A DNA stretch of 41,245 nt from IMG/VR virus record IMGVR_UViG_3300037502_002453, positions 1-41,245 of that record; one strand, given 5' to 3'. The DNA is from a virus. The notes below the pieces were generated by a model. That model was given only the letters and a program-made list of their open reading frames with translations. It ran no database searches and was not told the DNA's origin. Shown one piece after another: positions 38,070 through 41,245 of this stretch. Numbering within the stretch: position 1 is the first letter of the stretch; each line of letters starts with the position of its first letter. The position numbers and the translations under genes are program-made.

Positions 38070-39417
38070 TGGCTTGGTTCCCCCAGGCGGCCCAACCCGG
38101 ACGGGCGTTGCGCGCGAACAATTCTATGCGTGCGTACTCCGGGTACATGCTCTCGATCAGCGCGTAGAACTCGGCAGGCTTCTCACTATGTTCAGTCGAG
38201 CGGCGCACCCGCACAACCGACGGCGGGCGGTTCGCCGGTTCCGGCGTCGGTAGGTTGCCGCGCGTGGCAATCAGCAGAAGTTCATGCTGCTGACGGGCAT
38301 AGTAGCCCATGCCGATCACCTCTTTGTCCCACACCATGCAAGTGCGATAGGTGAAGCCCCAGGCGTCGATCACCTGCATAGACTCGGCCAGCTTGGGTGA
38401 CGTAGCCCACAGGAATAACACAGCGTCGGGCGCGGCGACCTCGCCCACGGGCAGCGCGCAGATTTGCGCCAAGTCCATCGTGGGGTAGTGGTTCTCAATT
38501 TGCCGGTTGTCTGTCCGGCTATGCTCATACCTCCAGGGCGGATCGGCGTAGATCACCGGGTAGCTGGTGACAGCGGCCAACGGCGCATTGCCGCGGGAAA
38601 TGGCGTTAATCTTCTCTACCCGCTCAACCCGGCGCGCCTCGCGCACCTCTTGCCGTTCCTGTTTGACTTGCGCCTCAGCCGCCACTGGGTCAAGCGTCAC
38701 TGCCCCACCCGGCACAAAACGCGACGACGGCGGGGTCGGCGTCCGCAAGTCCATGTGTTCGTCGGCGGTCGCATGGTCGCAGTATTCGCACACCCAGGTC
38801 GGCGCGTCGTGGTGGGGCGAATACTCCCACTTGGTGTGAGTTTCCCAGCAGTACTTGCAGCGCGCCAGCCCGCCGGTGTACCGGTTCGGCACGTCGGCTT
38901 CCTCGTCGTCACAATCCTCGTCGTCAACAAACAGCGCCGGGGCCGGGGCCAGAGGCGCAACGGGCTTGCGCTCAGCCGGGTAGGTCTTGCCATCCGCGCC
39001 GGTGACATGGGCAGGTGTTGGATTTCCAACACCTGATTTCGCAACGGCTTTGTGGACTGTAGAAACGTCAACCCCCACCACCTTGCCGATCTGGCGCAGG
39101 CTCATGCCGTCGGCGCGCATGGCGCGCATAACCTCTTCGCGCTGCTCTCGGTTCAACTGTCGGCGCATGACATTCAGCCGCCGGGCGTGGTTGCGCTTGG
39201 CTTCCTCCGTCATGCCTGTTCGCACCATGCGCGGATAGTCGGGCAGCGTCACGCCCTCGGCGCGCAATTCCTCCCACGCTCGCACCCGGTGGTGGCCGTC
39301 AAGAATATTGCCTTGCTCGTCCACTTCCACTGGCACAAGCACCCCATGCTGCGCCACGTCTGCCTTCAGCCCCTCGAACTCTATCGGGGTCAGGGCTGGC
39401 ATTACCTGATATTTCAC
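38062..39417 (-). CDS. ParB-HTH-zinc-MT-A70 adenine methyltransferase fusion
   Basis: 451 residues from the GTG at 39417, which follows GGAGGAGG; an ATG at 39450 lies at the predicted transcription start and is less likely. Domains: ParB-like nuclease fold (10-55, with NILDGHHRVRAWEEL), a helix-turn-helix (90-125, MSLRQIGKVVGVDVSTVHKAV), a zinc ribbon CKYC ... CEYC (187-213), a charged helix, and an MT-A70 methyltransferase with catalytic DPPW (292-295) and IENHYPTM. It would N6-methylate adenine, guided by its own DNA-binding parts. It leads a three-gene leftward unit with the nuclease-like gene and the regulator. Confidence 0.92.
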   Translation of the reverse strand: MKYQVMPALTPIEFEGLKADVAQHGVLVPVEVDEQGNILDGHHRVRAWEELRAEGVTLPDYPRMVRTGMTEEAKRNHARRLNVMRRQLNREQREEVMRAMRADGMSLRQIGKVVGVDVSTVHKAVAKSGVGNPTPAHVTGADGKTYPAERKPVAPLAPAPALFVDDEDCDDEEADVPNRYTGGLARCKYCWETHTKWEYSPHHDAPTWVCEYCDHATADEHMDLRTPTPPSSRFVPGGAVTLDPVAAEAQVKQERQEVREARRVERVEKINAISRGNAPLAAVTSYPVIYADPPWRYEHSRTDNRQIENHYPTMDLAQICALPVGEVAAPDAVLFLWATSPKLAESMQVIDAWGFTYRTCMVWDKEVIGMGYYARQQHELLLIATRGNLPTPEPANRPPSVVRVRRSTEHSEKPAEFYALIESMYPEYARIELFARNARPGWAAWGNQAND

Positions 39418-39458
39418 CGTGCCTCCTCCGTTATGGCATATCAAAACCACTACGGATA

Positions 39459-39487
39459 TTGTAGCACGGCGTTACGCCTAATCACAA
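39459..39487 (-). promoter_or_regulatory. Leftward promoter of the MT-A70 unit
   Basis: Minus strand: TTGTGA (39482-39487), 17-bp spacer containing the palindrome GGCGT-A-ACGCC, and TACAAT (39459-39464), five of six matches to the -10. The TTGTGATTA at the -35 resembles the half site of the operator at the other two promoters. Confidence 0.72.
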
Positions 39488-39516
39488 AACCCGTTGTATT
39501 TCGTCGCAATACGGGA

Positions 39517-39545
39517 TTGACAGGCGGGGCGGATTGTGGTATTCT
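39517..39545 (+). promoter_or_regulatory. Rightward early promoter with shared operator
   Basis: TTGACA (39517-39522), 17-bp spacer, TATTCT (39540-39545). From ATTGTG in the spacer to GTAATCA after the -10 it copies the regulator promoter at 37488-37516. It drives the gene at 39596 and the operon behind it. It is back-to-back with the leftward promoter at 39459. Confidence 0.87.
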
Positions 39546-39595
39546 GTAATCAGTCACCCGGCACGGAGCCGGGGGCGCACCAGGGGAGAGACACC

Positions 39596-39805
39596 ATGTA
39601 CGCAATCATGAGCAAGCACAGCGCCGACAGCAGCAGCACGATTCTGGAAACGTCCGTCAGCAAGCGCGACATGCAAAGCGAGTTGAAGGTGTGGCAGAAG
39701 GACATGGCGAGCAAGGGCGCGGCGGTGAGCCACCTGAGCGACCGCAACTGGGTGGGCGTGACGTACTGCGGGGCGACGATTGTCCGCTGGATCGAGCGCA
39801 TCTAA
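39596..39805 (+). CDS. Small early protein, first gene of the rightward operon
   Basis: 69 residues from the ATG at 39596 (GGGGAGAG upstream). The sequence (MYAIMSKHSADSSSTILETS, then KRDMQSELKVWQKDMASKG) is mixed and ends in a beta part (DRNWVGVTYCGATIVRWI). Not recognised. As first gene behind the repressor-controlled promoter it should be made earliest, a place often used for host-takeover or anti-repressor functions (inference). Confidence 0.82.
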   Translation: MYAIMSKHSADSSSTILETSVSKRDMQSELKVWQKDMASKGAAVSHLSDRNWVGVTYCGATIVRWIERI

Positions 39806-39813
39806 CAAACACA

Positions 39814-39846
39814 GTGGCCGGGACTGCTCGTAACAGTCCCGGCCAC
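39814..39846 (+). other. Perfect 13-bp hairpin between early genes
   Basis: GTGGCCGGGACTG (39814-39826) pairs perfectly with 39834-39846 around CTCGTAA. No T-run follows, so termination by the standard mechanism is unlikely. It stands between the stop of one gene and the Shine-Dalgarno of the next; mRNA processing, attenuation or a protein site are possible. Confidence 0.85.
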
Positions 39847-39867
39847 CAACACCACGGAGATACCACC

Positions 39868-40095
39868 ATGACTAGTTTAGCACAGCAGTTACTGGACAAC
39901 GAAACCGAGTTCGAGCAGCGCGGGGCGGCTGCGTACCACGCGGGCCACGGGCGCGCCGTGTGCGTCAACCCGGCCATGCTGCGGGGCTGGCAAGAAGCCG
40001 CCGGTGCTGACGCCTACTGGCGCAGCATGATGGCCGAGGCCGACGACCGCAACGAGGATGTGTCGTACCCCAGCGGGTGGGAGGTGTTCGCATGA
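39868..40095 (+). CDS. Small early protein
   Basis: 75 residues from the ATG at 39868 (GGAG upstream); a longer frame to 39691 would run through the previous gene and hairpin. Helical start (TSLAQQLLDNETEFEQRGAAA), then MLRGWQEAAGADAYWRSMMAEADD. Not recognised. The stop overlaps the next ATG by four bases. Confidence 0.78.
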   Translation: MTSLAQQLLDNETEFEQRGAAAYHAGHGRAVCVNPAMLRGWQEAAGADAYWRSMMAEADDRNEDVSYPSGWEVFA

Positions 40096-40253
40096 GCAAG
40101 CGCACCGTGTGGTGGACTGTCCCCGGCGTGTATGTCCCCAGCCTCTTGGTGACGGGCTGGTGGGCGTGGGACTTGTGGACGCGGCCGGAGCCGCCGCTTG
40201 TCGGGGTGTACATCGGTAGCCGAGAAGCTGCCTACCGCCTGGAAGATTTCTAA
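40092..40253 (+). CDS. Very small Trp-rich protein
   Basis: 53 residues, starting inside the previous stop (ATGA). The N-terminal half has WWTVPGVYVPSLLVTGWWAWDLW, moderately hydrophobic and possibly membrane-seeking; the C-terminal half is VGVYIGSREAAYRLEDF. No family recognised. Overlap with the upstream gene is the main support. Confidence 0.68.
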   Translation: MSKRTVWWTVPGVYVPSLLVTGWWAWDLWTRPEPPLVGVYIGSREAAYRLEDF

Positions 40254-40298
40254 CACACAACGGGGGGCGCGCATCCAACACGCGCACAGGGGAGAGAC

Positions 40299-41245
40299 AT
40301 GAGCATGTTTAAGAAGGCCGTCAAGAGTGAAGCCAAGCTGCGCCTCGCCATCGCGGGGCCGTCGGGTAGCGGCAAGACGTTCACCGCGCTAGCCCTGGCG
40401 ACTGCGTTGGCCCAGGGCGGCCCTGTCGCCGTCGTGGATACCGAGCATGGCAGCGCGGCCAAGTACGCCGACATCTTCCAGTTCGACACGCTGCAGATGG
40501 AGCCGCCGTTTCACCCGCGCCGCTTCGTCGAGGCCATCAACGCCGCCGCCGCTGCCGGGTATAAAGTCGTGGTGCTGGACAGCCTGACCCACGCTTGGAA
40601 CGGTACGGGGGGCATGTTGGACGTGGTGGAGGAAATCGCCAAGCGCATGAAATCGCCCAACAGTTTTGCGGCCTGGAAAGACGCTACGCCGGTGCAGAAC
40701 GCCCTGATCGACGGCATCCTGCACGCGCCGTTGCATGTGATCGCCACCATGCGCAGCAAGCAGGAGTACGTCCTCCAGGACAACGGACGCGGGCAGCAAG
40801 TCCCGCGCAAAGTTGGTATGGCCCCGCAACAGCGTGACGGGTTTGAGTACGAGTTTGACGTGTTTTTGGACATGGACACGTCGAACAATGCTATTGTCAG
40901 CAAGACGCGCTGCCCGGAGCTTGCCGAGCGCGTGTTCGCCAAGCCGGGGCGCGACGTGGCGAACATCCTGCTCAAGTGGCTGCAAGGCGCACCCGCCCCG
41001 GCCCCGCAGCCGCCCGCGTCAACGGTTGTCAACGGCAACGGCAACGGCGCACAGTTGGAGGCCGACGTTGACCTGTGGCAGGCCGACGCCACCGTCGAGG
41101 TCGACAACGAGGAAGCCGCCCGCCGCCGCAAGCGGCTTCACGCGCTGGGCGGCGAAGTCTACGGCGACGAGTGGAACACCAAACGCGCCGAGCTTGTGGC
41201 CGCCATCACCGGCGGGCGCACGCGCAGCAGCAGCGACCTGACCGA
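40299..41245 (+). CDS. Sak4-like single-strand annealing ATPase (N-terminal and main part)
   Basis: 315 codons visible; the rest is at 1-213. It is a RecA-core NTPase of the AAA_24/Sak4 type: LRLAIAGPSGSGKT with Walker A at 20-27, VVDTEHGSA (46-53), Walker B YKVVVLDS (88-95), and IATMRSKQEYV followed by a RKVGMAPQQRDGFEYEFDV segment typical of phage Sak4 proteins. A Pro/Asn-rich linker (about 230-250) leads to an acidic then basic tail. In the family it promotes annealing in phage recombination with a single-strand DNA-binding protein; none is obvious here. The ATG follows GGGGAGAG. Confidence 0.92.
   Translation, partial: MSMFKKAVKSEAKLRLAIAGPSGSGKTFTALALATALAQGGPVAVVDTEHGSAAKYADIFQFDTLQMEPPFHPRRFVEAINAAAAAGYKVVVLDSLTHAWNGTGGMLDVVEEIAKRMKSPNSFAAWKDATPVQNALIDGILHAPLHVIATMRSKQEYVLQDNGRGQQVPRKVGMAPQQRDGFEYEFDVFLDMDTSNNAIVSKTRCPELAERVFAKPGRDVANILLKWLQGAPAPAPQPPASTVVNGNGNGAQLEADVDLWQADATVEVDNEEAARRRKRLHALGGEVYGDEWNTKRAELVAAITGGRTRSSSDLT
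41112..41245. repeat. Terminal direct repeat, right copy
   Basis: Matches bases 1-137 except for one fewer CGC triplet. With this overlap removed the circle would be about 41,108 to 41,111 bp, depending on which copy of the triplet run is kept. Confidence 0.93.

Noticed and set aside
39814-39846. Hairpin as a rho-independent terminator
   Set aside because: The stem is followed by CAACACC and not a T-run, and the same operon continues with regular spacing.

Overview
The window is an essentially complete genome of a tailed, siphovirus-type double-stranded DNA phage, about 41.1 kb and GC-rich (roughly 65 % by eye). The last 134 bases repeat the first 137 bases except for one CGC triplet, so the contig closes into a circle and the recombination ATPase gene runs across the join. 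The virion genes are of the SPP1/HK97 kind: small and large terminase, SPP1-like portal, MuF protein, scaffold, HK97-fold capsid, connectors, tail tube, frameshifted tail chaperone, 916-residue tape measure, distal tail protein and fibres. Host: undetermined. The Shine-Dalgarno sites and sigma70-like promoters show a bacterium. A glycosidase-muramidase lysin and a tRNA-Arg(GCG) are the only other hints.

Layout. (1) From the promoter at 39517 a rightward early operon runs through the contig join to the terminator at 5722: small unknown genes, Sak4-like ATPase, thyX, a protein with RAMP-like sequence features, a 590-bp patterned non-coding array, a winged-helix protein, and three small genes behind their own promoter (4695). 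(2) 28.8 kb down to 5.76 kb is leftward: a ParB-methyltransferase, terminases, portal, MuF, terminator at 23054, scaffold, capsid, connectors with a lysis cassette inserted among them, then tail genes. (3) 36.5 kb down to 28.8 kb is a leftward replication and accessory operon: DnaD-like initiator carrying the likely origin iterons, DnaB helicase, two PD-(D/E)XK-type proteins, a Dam-type methyltransferase and many small translationally coupled genes. (4) 36.5-37.2 kb holds an integrase fragment, a tRNA gene, a 13-bp-arm inverted repeat and a terminator. (5) 39.4-37.2 kb is leftward: ParB-HTH-MT-A70 methyltransferase, a nuclease-like partner and an XRE-type regulator.

Control. The XRE-type regulator gene (37163-37459) and the rightward early operon have near-identical promoters (TTGACA, 17 bp, TATTCT) with the same overlapping operator-like sequence, which suggests one repressor for both. 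The integrase remnant, regulator and tRNA point to a temperate ancestor that lost integration.

The most unusual element is 3627-4215. It is not coding. It is built from GY-started pentamers whose phase slips by one base about every sixth unit, giving a strict 31-nt higher-order period (5+5+5+5+5+6). It lies directly downstream of the RAMP-like gene.
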